From Armatimonadetes bacterium UBA5419 (lineage in GTDB: Bacteria > Armatimonadota > UBA10988), in the NCBI GenBank assembly GCA_002409445.1, contig DHNJ01000268.1, positions 1,039 to 52,295 of the forward strand: a stretch of 51,257 nt of DNA, read 5' to 3'. Of this stretch, positions 8,878 through 17,038 are shown in pieces (position 1 is the first letter of the stretch; every line of letters begins with the position of its first letter). The translations under genes and the position numbers were made by a program. The notes beneath the pieces were generated by a model. The model was not told where the DNA came from, searched no databases, and saw nothing but the letters and a program-made list of their open reading frames with translations.

Positions 8878-9563
8878 CGTGGCCTCCTTACCCACCACAA
8901 CGATAGCACGCCCAGGGTTGCTATGGCTACTGCCCCCATTTGACCCAACTCCAAACTTCCGCCACCATCGTGCGCTCGGTGCCTCTCGATCAGCCAGCGG
9001 CCGACGCCAAAGAGAACCAGGAACAGCCGGAACAGGTCGCCCTCGCGCGGCAGGCGGCCGCGCGATCGCCAGAGCACCAGCCACGTCAGCGCCGCCCAGG
9101 CCGCCGCGTAGAGCTGCGTCGGGTGCCGCCAGGCGCCGTGCTGCCAGATGGCCCACGGCAGCGCGCACTCCGCGCCGTAGCAGCAGCCGGCCAGCAGGCA
9201 GCCGAAGCGCCCGACCGCCTCGCCGGCGGGCAGCGCCAGGGCCCACAGGTCGCCGGTCGGCCGGGTGATGCCCAGGTGGCGCTTGGTCGCCCAGACCGCC
9301 AGCCAGCCGCCGAGTATGCCCGTGATGATGGTCCGACCGCCCAGCCGCGGGTCGAACAGGCTCAGCGGGCTGGCGCTCCACAGCGCCGGGTCGACGAGCA
9401 GCCAATGGCCCAGCTTGGCCGCCAGCAGCCCGCCGGCGAACCCCGCCGCCGCGACCAGGCCCATGCCGCGCGTCGCCAAGCCGCGACGGCGCGCCTCGTA
9501 GACCAGAACCAACCCGCCCGTGGCGTAGCCCAGATACGTCACTAATGCCGCCCAGTAGATCAC
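8874..9563 (-). CDS. Lgt-like membrane protein lacking canonical Lgt catalytic residues
   Basis: The start is the GTG at 9563, which forms a GTGA overlap with the stop of the radical SAM gene (9560-9563). The product is 229 aa and strongly hydrophobic, with about seven helices. It follows the prolipoprotein diacylglyceryltransferase (Lgt) plan: GGRTIITGILGG, GEAVGRFGCLLAGCCYG, HPTQLYAA and a terminal IERHRAHD. However, by manual comparison with E. coli Lgt, the essential His103 region (HGGLIG type) reads TGILGG, and the GNFIN-GE signature reads GCLLAGCCYG, so the usual His, Asn and Glu are replaced. Only the first Arg, the HPxQLY motif and the late Arg are kept. Lipoprotein maturation is therefore unlikely; transfer or handling of another lipid is more plausible given its neighbours. 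Confidence 0.78.
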   Translation of the reverse strand: MIYWAALVTYLGYATGGLVLVYEARRRGLATRGMGLVAAAGFAGGLLAAKLGHWLLVDPALWSASPLSLFDPRLGGRTIITGILGGWLAVWATKRHLGITRPTGDLWALALPAGEAVGRFGCLLAGCCYGAECALPWAIWQHGAWRHPTQLYAAAWAALTWLVLWRSRGRLPREGDLFRLFLVLFGVGRWLIERHRAHDGGGSLELGQMGAVAIATLGVLSLWWVRRPR

Positions 9564-10987
9564 AGCGGTGCGTCGCCGAACAGCCAGTGCCAGCAGAATG
9601 AGTGGCGTCGCGTGTCCGCCTCGAAAGTCGCGGTATGCGTGCAGCACTGGCGCAGCCGCTCCTCGCGCACGGTCGAGGCGTCCTGGAACTGCTTGATCGT
9701 CAGACGGAAGGCACGCTGGGCGACGGTCGCGAGGACGGTCGGCTCGCGTCGGCCGCGACAGCAGAGCCCCCGCAGCAAGCCCGCCAGCGCCGGCAGCTCG
9801 CCCAGGACGCGGCGCAGGGCGTGCTCCGCCGGCGCGTCGCCGGTGCGCAGCGCGGTCAGCACGGGCGCGCTCAACTCCTCGAAGGTGATCGTGTTACCGA
9901 TCAGCGGCAGCCAGCGCCGTAGCTGTACCCGGCCGATCAACCTGATCACCGACCGCCACGCGTCCTCGGCGTCGCGCACGAAGTAGGCCAGGTCGCAGCA
10001 GTCGGGGTGGCTGCAGGGCAACGGGATGAAGTCATCGACGCTCAGCAGCTCCGGCGCTTGATCGGCGAGGCGCCGCACGACACCAGTCGGCGTCAGGCGG
10101 GCCGTCGGCTCGACCAGGTCGCCCCGCCCCGAGCCGAACACCGGTTGAACCGCCCACCCGGCGACATGCGGCACGCCGAGCCCGTAGCGCAGGATGTCGC
10201 CCAACTGGTGGTCGTTAACGCCCAGGGCCGCCGTCGTGACCAACGTCATCGCCAGCCCGGCGGCGTCGAGGCGCTCGACTACGGCTTGTTTCGTCGCCGT
10301 CAGGTCCTCGGCGCGCAGGCCGCGGTGCGCCTCTGGCCCGAAGCCATCGAACTGCAGGTAGATCTCCAGGTGCGCGCGGTGGGCCGCCAGGCGCGCCAGG
10401 AGCCGGTCATCGGTGGCCAAGCGCAGCCCATTGGTGTTGAGCAGCAGCCGCGTGATCGGCAGCTCGGCCAGGCGGTCGACCAGCTCGGCGAGATCCGGCC
10501 GCAAGGTCGGCTCGCCGCCGGAGAGCATCGCGACGTCCAGCTGCCCACCCTCGCGTGCGGTGACCTGTCGTACCGTGCGCAGGATATCCGGCAGTGGTAC
10601 GTCGATTCCGGTGGTGGCTGGTCCGGCGGTCGCGAAGCAGGTCGGGCAGGTCAGCTGGCAGCGGCCGGTGACGTTGAGGACAAGCGTGCAGGTGTGCTGG
10701 CCGTGGTCCTCGGGCAGGCCTTGGGCGTAGACCGGCAGCTGCGTCGCGAACAGACCGGGCCGGTCGGCCAGCGTTGATCGCGGCGGCACGGACCAGCCTC
10801 GCCGCGCGTGCCACAGTTCGGCGTCCTGCTCGTACAGCGTCGTCACCGTGCCGTGGTCTGGGCAGTCGCGCTGCAGCCAGATGGCGCCCTCGTCTTCGGC
10901 CAGGCGCGCGGGCAGGAAGCGCGGCGGACGCGGCTGCGCGGCATGGCAGGCCGGGCAGATCGCGCGAGTCCGCTCGACGACGGTCAT
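9560..10987 (-). CDS. Radical SAM enzyme of the MJ0619/tetraether-synthase (Tes)-like type
   Basis: The product is 475 aa. The radical SAM 4Fe-4S motif is C110-x3-C114-x2-C117 (GRCQLTCPTCF), followed by the SAM-binding SGGEPTL. Before it lies a Cys-rich N-terminal zone (C11/C14 CPAC, and DCPDHG at 41-46) typical of the MJ0619-like branch. The end carries more Cys pairs (CSHPDCC, GLCC, RQCCTHTATF...SFCWHW), matching that branch's C-x-H...PFC tail and pointing to additional metal sites. Characterised members include archaeal Tes, which couples two lipid tails by C-C bond formation between unactivated carbons. The lipid-related neighbours (ICMT-like, Lgt-like) fit a membrane-lipid substrate here, but that is inference. 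The gene follows a DUF4395-like gene by 10 bp and overlaps the Lgt-like gene. Confidence 0.82.
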   Translation of the reverse strand: MTVVERTRAICPACHAAQPRPPRFLPARLAEDEGAIWLQRDCPDHGTVTTLYEQDAELWHARRGWSVPPRSTLADRPGLFATQLPVYAQGLPEDHGQHTCTLVLNVTGRCQLTCPTCFATAGPATTGIDVPLPDILRTVRQVTAREGGQLDVAMLSGGEPTLRPDLAELVDRLAELPITRLLLNTNGLRLATDDRLLARLAAHRAHLEIYLQFDGFGPEAHRGLRAEDLTATKQAVVERLDAAGLAMTLVTTAALGVNDHQLGDILRYGLGVPHVAGWAVQPVFGSGRGDLVEPTARLTPTGVVRRLADQAPELLSVDDFIPLPCSHPDCCDLAYFVRDAEDAWRSVIRLIGRVQLRRWLPLIGNTITFEELSAPVLTALRTGDAPAEHALRRVLGELPALAGLLRGLCCRGRREPTVLATVAQRAFRLTIKQFQDASTVREERLRQCCTHTATFEADTRRHSFCWHWLFGDAPL

Positions 10988-10996
10988 GGTCCGAGC

Positions 10997-11449
10997 CTAG
11001 GCGGCGGGCGGGCGGCGGGTCAGTCGGCAGCAGTCCCCACCCTTGCCGCGCAGGCACGAGTACAGCTTGCCCCCGGGACAGCCGAAGAAGCAGGACCAGG
11101 TCTTGAGCAGCGTCATGATCCAGAGGATGCGCCAAGCCAGTGCGGCATGGCCGCTCGCTAGGAGGAGCAGCGCCACGCCGATGACCACCGCGGCGAGTGT
11201 GTGCGAGAAGCGGATCGAGCCGACGTCCAGCGGCTCGTAGGGAGAGATGCGCCGCGGGTGGATGTAGTGGGTGTAGAGCACGACCAGCGGCGCGCCGCCC
11301 ACGCCGGTGATCGCGTTGACCACCATCAGCACCCAGACCAGGACGATCGGCGAGGTCCAGCCCGAGAGCACCCCGAGCCACATCAGCCCAGCGGTCACGT
11401 AGCGGCAGAAGCGGAAGCTGTCGCGGGGTACTCGGACCGTCTCACTCAT
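10997..11449 (-). CDS. DUF4395-like multi-helix membrane protein
   Basis: The start is the ATG at 11449, with GGAGAG upstream inside the preceding gene, giving an 8-bp overlap. The product is 150 aa with four predicted transmembrane helices (about residues 13-30, 33-52, 70-90 and 93-110). The pattern VDVGSIRFSHTLAA...FFGCPGGKLYSCL resembles DUF4395 proteins, which share a FAQ-type helix and a C-terminal F-C-GC-x-LY motif. The tail is Cys-rich (CFFGC, SCLRGKGGDCC), so metal or disulfide chemistry is possible. It sits between the methyltransferase-like and radical SAM genes. No biochemical function is established for the family as far as I know. Confidence 0.62.
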   Translation of the reverse strand: MSETVRVPRDSFRFCRYVTAGLMWLGVLSGWTSPIVLVWVLMVVNAITGVGGAPLVVLYTHYIHPRRISPYEPLDVGSIRFSHTLAAVVIGVALLLLASGHAALAWRILWIMTLLKTWSCFFGCPGGKLYSCLRGKGGDCCRLTRRPPAA

Positions 11450-12059
11450 CGCTCTCTCCACCCGCCAGCCGCGGCCAGAACATGCCCACGCGCGCCTGAT
11501 AGCGGGCATACTCGGGGAACCGCGCGCCGAGCATCTCTTCTTCCAGTGTAGCGCGCCAGCGCATCGCCGGCTGGAAAACGCCAAGCATCAACGCCAGTGC
11601 CAACGGGTTCGCGTGAATGAGGCTGGCGCCAACGCCGAACCAGAGCAGTGAGGCGTACAGCGGATGGCGGACCAGGCGATAGACGCCGCTGGTGACCAGC
11701 GTCTGCTCGACGTACAACGTGGCCTCGTTGGCCCAATTATGGCCCAGGCTGATGCGCCCCAGGAGGTTGACCGCTGTTCCGAGCATCACTAGCGCCAGGC
11801 CCGTGGTCACCAGCACGCTGTCGAGCAGGTCGCCCGGCGGCGGCAGCGCGCCATAGCGGGTCTTGAGGACGAGAGTCAGCACGCCGAAGAAGGCCAGCAT
11901 TGACGCCGTGGCCACCGGTGAGCGCCGCTGGGTGTCGCCGGTGCGCGAGCCGGGCGCGCGGGCGAAGTTGTAAGCCACGGCGCCGACCAGTAGCGCCGCG
12001 CAGACGACGATCACCTGGGCGGCTAGCGCGTGCCGGCTTTGGTAGTCCAGGACCAGCAC
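11442..12059 (-). CDS. Isoprenylcysteine carboxyl methyltransferase-like (ICMT/PEMT) membrane protein
   Basis: The start is GTG at 12059 behind GGGAGG. The product is 205 aa with about five transmembrane helices. The C-terminal half has the ICMT/PEMT-type SAM-binding signature: LVTSGVYRLVRHPLYASLL, then EEEMLGARFPEYARYQARV. Bacterial members of this fold methylate small molecules or lipids rather than prenylated proteins. It is the first gene of the compact six-gene set ending at 8267, only 15 bp after the DUF2961 gene, so it could also be part of a longer transcript. A methyl-transfer step on the lipid handled by the radical SAM enzyme would fit the context, but this is inference. Confidence 0.78.
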   Translation of the reverse strand: MLVLDYQSRHALAAQVIVVCAALLVGAVAYNFARAPGSRTGDTQRRSPVATASMLAFFGVLTLVLKTRYGALPPPGDLLDSVLVTTGLALVMLGTAVNLLGRISLGHNWANEATLYVEQTLVTSGVYRLVRHPLYASLLWFGVGASLIHANPLALALMLGVFQPAMRWRATLEEEMLGARFPEYARYQARVGMFWPRLAGGESDE

Positions 12060-12074
12060 TGTCGCCTCCCGCGG

Positions 12075-13169
12075 CTAGATCACCTCGAGGTCGTCGCGGC
12101 TGCCCAAGGTCGGGAACGCCGCGTGCGGCTCGCGTTGGTACCAGTAGGCGACGCTGGCGATGTCGTCCTGCAGCGGCAGGTAGCGCCCCTCCGAACGCCA
12201 GCCGATGGCCTGCATGGTCACCCGCATCGACTCGGCGAAGCGCACCGGGTCCATGACGTGGAAGCGGTACAAGCCGTGCCGGTTGCCGACCTTGAAGTCG
12301 GGCTGGCCGAACGGGTAGCCGAGGAACGGCGCACTGAAGTTCTCGCCGAAGCCCCAGGCCCCACCGAAGTAGTCCTCGGTGCCCGTCCCGCAGATGGTCG
12401 GGAACTCGTCGTCGCCGTCGAGGAAGAACTTGATCTCGCCCTCACCCCACCAGCCCGCGACGTTCTGCTGCCAGGCCATGTAGACGCCGACGAACTGGCC
12501 CTGCCCGCGCACGCCGTCGAGGATGATGAAGTCCTCGCCGTAGGCCAGCGGGTTGGCGCGGCGGAACTGGGCGTGGAAGTAGCCCTCGTCCTCGGGCACC
12601 TCGGTCAGCGCGTAGTTGATGGTGTAGAAGAACCCACCCTGGGCGTCCGGGGCGCGGTTCTCGATCGTCACCCGCGCGTGGCCGCGGAAGGGCATCGGGA
12701 AGTAGCAGTTCATGCCGCCAGACGGGTTCACGTTGATCGGCAGGCTGAGCACCTTGGCCCGTTTGGCGAAGCCGCAGCAGAAGAAGTCGCCCAGCGGCGC
12801 CTCGACACTGGGCTCGCTCTCGTTGTCCCAGTAGACGCGCAGGATCAGGTCGCGGTAGCGCCGCTCGTCGACGGTGATCCAGATGTGTTGGATCACGCCC
12901 GGACCGTCGACATCCATCAACGTCGTGACGCTGCCGGCGGGCAGGGTGATGCACGGCCGGACCTTCCAGCCGCGGCCCAGGTCACGCGCGGCGGCGTTCG
13001 GACCGTCCCACTGCTGGCCCAGGCGCGCGACTTCCGCCTGCGACTCCTCGCTGAGCTCGGCCATGCCGCCGCGGCCCGGCTCGCCATAGACGTTCTCGGC
13101 GGTGATCGAGCGCGTCTTGGCGTCGCTCAGGCGGCTGATGGAACCCAGGTTCTGGGCGAAGTAGGCCAT
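12075..13169 (-). CDS. DUF2961 protein (GH172-type)
   Basis: The start is ATG at 13169 with AAGGAG nine bases upstream. The product is 364 aa with no signal peptide. Family landmarks are present: an N-terminal SRLSDAKTRSITAENVYGEPG stretch, GPGVIQHIWITVDE, RVYWDNESEPSVEAPLGDFF, LPINVNPSGGMNCYFPMPF, and the hallmark CGTGTEDYFGGAWGF that contains a conserved acidic residue. DUF2961 is now CAZy family GH172, whose studied members act on fructofuranosides or D-arabinofuranosides and are oligomeric double jelly-roll proteins. The lack of a secretion signal suggests it works on imported sugar. It lies 40 bp downstream of the beta-CASP nuclease gene. Confidence 0.86.
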   Translation of the reverse strand: MAYFAQNLGSISRLSDAKTRSITAENVYGEPGRGGMAELSEESQAEVARLGQQWDGPNAAARDLGRGWKVRPCITLPAGSVTTLMDVDGPGVIQHIWITVDERRYRDLILRVYWDNESEPSVEAPLGDFFCCGFAKRAKVLSLPINVNPSGGMNCYFPMPFRGHARVTIENRAPDAQGGFFYTINYALTEVPEDEGYFHAQFRRANPLAYGEDFIILDGVRGQGQFVGVYMAWQQNVAGWWGEGEIKFFLDGDDEFPTICGTGTEDYFGGAWGFGENFSAPFLGYPFGQPDFKVGNRHGLYRFHVMDPVRFAESMRVTMQAIGWRSEGRYLPLQDDIASVAYWYQREPHAAFPTLGSRDDLEVI

Positions 13170-13209
13170 GGTTGCACTCCTTGGTTGGCCCCGGGCTCGG
13201 CGCCGGGGC

Positions 13210-14607
13210 TCAGAGATCGATAACGTCACCGTAGGCCGGCGCGCTCGTCTGCCAGCCCATGCGCTCGGCGACCAGTCCGGCGAAGCGCGCGGCCACGTCA
13301 GCGTCGCCGTGGGTGAAGAAGGCGCGCTGCGGCGGCTGCTGCAGGGCACCGAGCCACTCGAGCATGCCCGGCTGGTCCGCGTGGCCGCTGAGGCTGTTGA
13401 TCTTCTCAATCTTGGCGCGCACACGATGTATCCGGTTGAACAGCCGAACCTCCTCGGCGCCCTCCACCAGCTGCCGGCCGAGCGTGCCCTGGGCCTGGAA
13501 GCCGGTGATTAGGATCGTGCTCTCCGGCCGTGACAGGTTCTGCTCAAGGTGGTGCTTGATGCGCCCGGCGGTCGCCATGCCGGAGGCGGAGATGATGATC
13601 GCCGTGCCCTTGATGCGGTTGATCGCCTTGGACTGCTCGCGGGTCTCGGTGAACTGCACATCGCAGTAGCCGAAGATGTCCACGCCGCGCTCATACAGGC
13701 GGCGTGCCTCGTCGTCGTAGCAGTCGGGGTGCGCGCCAGAGATGCGCGTCGCGCGGATGGCCATCGGGCTGTCGACGAAGGTCATCAGACAAGGGATCTG
13801 GTGCGTGGCGCGCAGTTCGCGCAGGTGGTACAGCATGGTCTGCGTCCGGCCGACGGCGAAGGCCGGCACGACCAGGTTGCCGCCGCGGCGGATAGTGTCG
13901 AGGATGACCTCGCGCAGGCGCACCGGCGTCATGTCGCTCGGCTCGTGGACGCGGTCGCCGTAGGTCGACTCGCAGACCATGAAGTCGGCCTGGTCGAACG
14001 GCTGCGGGTCGCGGAGGATGACGCGGTCTTTGTTGCCGATATCGCCGGAGAAGACGATCGAGCGCGTCCGGCCGTCCTCCTCCCACTCGATCTTGACGTG
14101 CGCGGAGCCGAGGATGTGGCCCGCGTCCTTCCAGGTCGTGTAGACCCCATCGAGGATCTCGGTTCGCTGGTCGTAGCGCACCGCGACAAAACCTCGCAAA
14201 GCCTCCTCGGCCTCGGCGATTGTGTAGAGCGGCTCGGTCGGCGCCAAGGCGCGGCCTTCGCGGCGGTGGCGCTTGGTCTTCCAGCGCGCATCCTCCTCCT
14301 GGATGTGCGCCGAGTCCAACAGCATCAGTTCGGACAGGTCGACGGTGGCCTCGTGGGTGATGACTCGGCCGCTGAAGCCGCGCTTGACCAGCAGCGGCAG
14401 CCGGCCAGTGTGGTCGATATGACAGTGCGTCAGCAGCACGCAGTCGATCTCGGCGGGGTCGAAGGGGAATGGGTCCCAGTTCAGGCCGAGGAATGGCCGC
14501 TCCTGGAACAGCCCACAGTCGATGAGGATCTTGCGTTCACGGATCTCAAGCAGGTAACAAGATCCGGTCACGGACCCGGCGCCACCGCAGAAGGTCAACT
14601 GAGCCAC
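13210..14607 (-). CDS. Metallo-beta-lactamase/beta-CASP RNA nuclease
   Basis: The start is GTG at 14607 behind GGAG. The product is 465 aa, the usual size for bacterial YSH1/CPSF73-like enzymes. The metal site is complete: T60-HCHIDH-T (His61, His63, Asp65, His66), AGHILGSAHV, FSGDIGN. The beta-CASP part has CESTYGDR (motif A region), PAFAVGRTQTMLYHL, ASGMATAGRIKHHL (motif B) and the terminal SGHADQPGMLEWL (motif C His). Such proteins are Zn-dependent RNA endo- or exonucleases in the cytoplasm. It lies 42 bp downstream of kdsD and is probably cotranscribed, though it has no obvious functional link to it. Confidence 0.92.
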   Translation of the reverse strand: MAQLTFCGGAGSVTGSCYLLEIRERKILIDCGLFQERPFLGLNWDPFPFDPAEIDCVLLTHCHIDHTGRLPLLVKRGFSGRVITHEATVDLSELMLLDSAHIQEEDARWKTKRHRREGRALAPTEPLYTIAEAEEALRGFVAVRYDQRTEILDGVYTTWKDAGHILGSAHVKIEWEEDGRTRSIVFSGDIGNKDRVILRDPQPFDQADFMVCESTYGDRVHEPSDMTPVRLREVILDTIRRGGNLVVPAFAVGRTQTMLYHLRELRATHQIPCLMTFVDSPMAIRATRISGAHPDCYDDEARRLYERGVDIFGYCDVQFTETREQSKAINRIKGTAIIISASGMATAGRIKHHLEQNLSRPESTILITGFQAQGTLGRQLVEGAEEVRLFNRIHRVRAKIEKINSLSGHADQPGMLEWLGALQQPPQRAFFTHGDADVAARFAGLVAERMGWQTSAPAYGDVIDL

Positions 14608-14649
14608 TATCTACTCCGCGCGTAGCATGGCACAACGCACGGACGACGT

Positions 14650-15684
14650 CTAGGACAGCCCGGCGCGCAACAGGTCCTGGACGTCCACGATGCCCAGCGC
14701 GCGGCCGAACCCGTCGACCACGCACAGGTTGTCCAGCTCGCGGCTCTGCATCATCGACAAGGCCTCGGTCGCCAGGCGGTCCGGCGTGATCGTCGTCGGC
14801 TCGCGGCCCATGACCGAGGCGACCGGCTCGGACAGCACCGCCCCGCCCCGCTGCTCCAAGTTCACGCGCAAGTCGCCGTCGGTGAAGACCCCGACCAGCA
14901 TGCCGTCCTCATCGACGACGTTGGCCACCCCACGCACCGGCGCATGGGTCATGACCAGCAGCGCTTCCTGCACGGTCTGGTAGGCCCGGACAACCGCCTG
15001 GTCGCCACCGGTGCGCATCACGTCGCGCACCGTTAGCAGCAGCTGCCGACCAAGGCTGCCGCCCGGGTGCAGCAGGGCGTAGTCGGCGGTGCTGAACTTA
15101 CGCGCCTCCATCAAGACCATGGCCAGCGCGTCACCCAGTGCGAGCATTACCGTGGTGCTCGAGGTTGGCGCGAGGTTGTGGGGGCAGGCCTCACGCTCGA
15201 CAGCCATGTTCAGCACGACATGCGCGTGCTCGGCCAAGGTCGAGCTGGGTCGGCCCGTGACGGCGATGATCTTCGACCCGAGGCGGACCAACGATGGCAG
15301 CAGCGCGACCAGCTCGTCGCTCTCGCCACGGTGACTAAAGGCCAAGACGACCTCGTCGCGGCCGACCATGCCCAGGTCGCCGTGGACGCCCTCCGCCGCC
15401 GAGACGTAGACGGCGGGGGTGCCGGTGCTCGACAGCGTGGCCGCGGTCTTGTGTGCGATGTGGCCCGATTTGCCGACACCGGTGACGACCACGCGCTTCT
15501 CGGGGCGCTCCAGGATCAGCCGCACCGCCCGCCCGAGCGCTACGTAATCAAGCTTCTGCGTCGCCTCGGCCAAGGCGGTAGTCTCGGCGACCAGCGTCTC
15601 GACCGCGACGTTGACCCATTCCGCGGGCACGCCGGCGGCAATCGCCGCTTGCAGCATGCTCGACGCACCGTGTCCGTCCGTCAT
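14650..15684 (-). CDS. kdsD: Arabinose-5-phosphate isomerase (KdsD/KpsF)
   Basis: The start is ATG at 15684, overlapping the kdsA stop as ATGA (15681-15684), with AAGGTGG upstream. The product is 344 aa. The N-terminal SIS domain (about residues 30-180) shows GVGKSGHIAHKTAATLSSTG, EGVHGDLG, FSHRGESDEL and TSSTTVMLALGDALA. Two C-terminal CBS repeats follow (VRDVMRTGG...; SVMGREPTTI...VDVQDLLRAG). It interconverts ribulose-5-phosphate and arabinose-5-phosphate, the first step towards Kdo for lipopolysaccharide. Direct coupling to kdsA, which uses its product, makes the assignment firm. Confidence 0.93.
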   Translation of the reverse strand: MTDGHGASSMLQAAIAAGVPAEWVNVAVETLVAETTALAEATQKLDYVALGRAVRLILERPEKRVVVTGVGKSGHIAHKTAATLSSTGTPAVYVSAAEGVHGDLGMVGRDEVVLAFSHRGESDELVALLPSLVRLGSKIIAVTGRPSSTLAEHAHVVLNMAVEREACPHNLAPTSSTTVMLALGDALAMVLMEARKFSTADYALLHPGGSLGRQLLLTVRDVMRTGGDQAVVRAYQTVQEALLVMTHAPVRGVANVVDEDGMLVGVFTDGDLRVNLEQRGGAVLSEPVASVMGREPTTITPDRLATEALSMMQSRELDNLCVVDGFGRALGIVDVQDLLRAGLS

Positions 15685-16499
15685 TCGGCCACCACCTTTC
15701 GTAGCGCCTGGACTGTCGCCAGAAGCGCGGGCAGATCCTCGAGTCGAAGCTGGTTCGGGCCGTCGCACAACGCCTCGTTGGGACAGTCATGGACCTCGAG
15801 GAATAGGCCATCTATACCCACCGCAGCGGCCGCCCGTACCAGCGGCGGCACGAACCGCCGGTCGCCACCGCTGGCGGTGCCAGCCGCGCCGGGCAGCTGC
15901 ACGCTGTGCGTGCCGTCGAAGACGACGGGCACGCCGAAGCTGCGCATGATCACGAGGCCGCGGAAATCAACGACCAGATTGTGGTAGCCGAAGCTGCTGC
16001 CCCGCTCCATCAGCGCCACACCGGCCGCACCCGACTGCTGCACCTTGTCGATCACCGCGCGCATGTCCTCGGGCGCCGAGAACTGCGCCTTCTTGACCGT
16101 CACCGGCCGGCCAGTCTCCGCCGCGGCGACCAGCAGGTCGGTCTGCCGCGAGAGGAAGGCGGGGATCTGCAGGACGTCGACCACCTCCGCGACCGGCGCG
16201 CACTGGGCCGGCTCGTGGACGTCTGTGGTCACGGCGAGGCCTAGCTCATCGCGAACGCGCGCGAGAATGCGGAGGCCCTCGGCCTGGCCCGGCCCGCGGT
16301 ACGCGCCGAGCGAGGTCCGGTTGGCCTTGTCGAAGCTGGACTTGTAGACGAACGGTATGCCGGCATTAGCCGCGACGATCGCCAGTCGCTCGGCCATGGC
16401 CAGCGCGTGCGCCTCGCTCTCGATCACGCACGGCCCGGCCAGCAGCACCAGTTCGGGCCCGCCCAGGACTATGCCGTCGCGGATCACCATCGGCTTCAT
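15681..16499 (-). CDS. kdsA: 3-deoxy-8-phosphooctulonate (Kdo8P) synthase
   Basis: The start is ATG at 16499 behind GAGGAGAG. The product is 272 aa. It condenses phosphoenolpyruvate with arabinose-5-phosphate. Motifs include LLAGPCVIESEAHAL, VYKSSFDKANRTS (PEP/phosphate binding), TTDVHEP, QIPAFLSRQTDLL, KKAQFSAPEDM and FDGTHSVQLPG. The Cys in GPCVIES marks the metal-dependent class of Kdo8P synthases (the metal-independent E. coli type has Asn there). With kdsD overlapping downstream and gmhA elsewhere in the window it implies a Kdo/heptose-type LPS core. Confidence 0.94.
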   Translation of the reverse strand: MKPMVIRDGIVLGGPELVLLAGPCVIESEAHALAMAERLAIVAANAGIPFVYKSSFDKANRTSLGAYRGPGQAEGLRILARVRDELGLAVTTDVHEPAQCAPVAEVVDVLQIPAFLSRQTDLLVAAAETGRPVTVKKAQFSAPEDMRAVIDKVQQSGAAGVALMERGSSFGYHNLVVDFRGLVIMRSFGVPVVFDGTHSVQLPGAAGTASGGDRRFVPPLVRAAAAVGIDGLFLEVHDCPNEALCDGPNQLRLEDLPALLATVQALRKVVAE

Positions 16500-16519
16500 T
16501 AGGTCTCTCTCCTCGGACC

Positions 16520-17038
16520 CTAGCGCAGCGCGAACGGGTCGTCGATGCGCAACGAATCGACCTTCGCGCGCTGCTCCTCGGTGAGCGCCTCCCAGACCTT
16601 GGCCCAATGCTTGCTGCGTGCCTTCATCAGCCGCTCGTTGACCGCGCGGCTAGCCTCGTCGCGGCGCTCGACCTCGGCCGGGTCGACCTGCTCGGCGTTG
16701 CCTTCCAAGTAGGCGATGAAGTCGGCGGACGCCGTCTCCATCGCGGCGCGGTCGTCCTTGGTCTCCGCCTCAAAGGCCGTCTGCGCCGCTTGCACGGTCT
16801 TGCGCTGCGCCTCGCTCAGACCGATCTTCGCCGCGCGGGCCAGCGCCCAGGCCGGCTCCGGGTTCTCGCTCAGGGCCTCCAGCGGCGCCTCGGCCAGGCC
16901 TTCGGGGACGGCTGGTGCTTGGGGCTCCGGCGCGACCGCGGCGGAACTGACCGGCGGCGGTGCGGGCGGCACGGGTTCCGGCTGCCCGCAACCGAACAAC
17001 GCCAAGCTCAGGAGCAGGCCCCACATTAGCCGTCGCAT
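16520..17038 (-). CDS. Spy/CpxP-like periplasmic lipoprotein
   Basis: The ATG at 17038 shares one base with the stop of the MFS gene (TGATG). The product is 172 aa. Residues 1-17 form a lipoprotein signal with lipobox LFGC (Cys17). A Pro/Ala-rich linker (18-50) is followed by two LTxxQ-type helical repeats: LSEAQRKTVQAAQ near residue 74 and LTEEQRAKVDSLR near residue 152, with amphipathic helices between. This resembles the Spy/CpxP/CnrX-like fold of periplasmic chaperones and metal sensors. Coupling to an efflux pump suggests an envelope-stress or export accessory role, which is inference. kdsA starts 20 bp downstream. Confidence 0.68.
   Translation of the reverse strand: MRRLMWGLLLSLALFGCGQPEPVPPAPPPVSSAAVAPEPQAPAVPEGLAEAPLEALSENPEPAWALARAAKIGLSEAQRKTVQAAQTAFEAETKDDRAAMETASADFIAYLEGNAEQVDPAEVERRDEASRAVNERLMKARSKHWAKVWEALTEEQRAKVDSLRIDDPFALR

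Noticed and set aside
8874..9563. Annotation as ordinary prolipoprotein diacylglyceryltransferase lgt
   Set aside because: The fold motifs are present but the His and the Asn/Glu of the signature are missing, so the symbol lgt would mislead.
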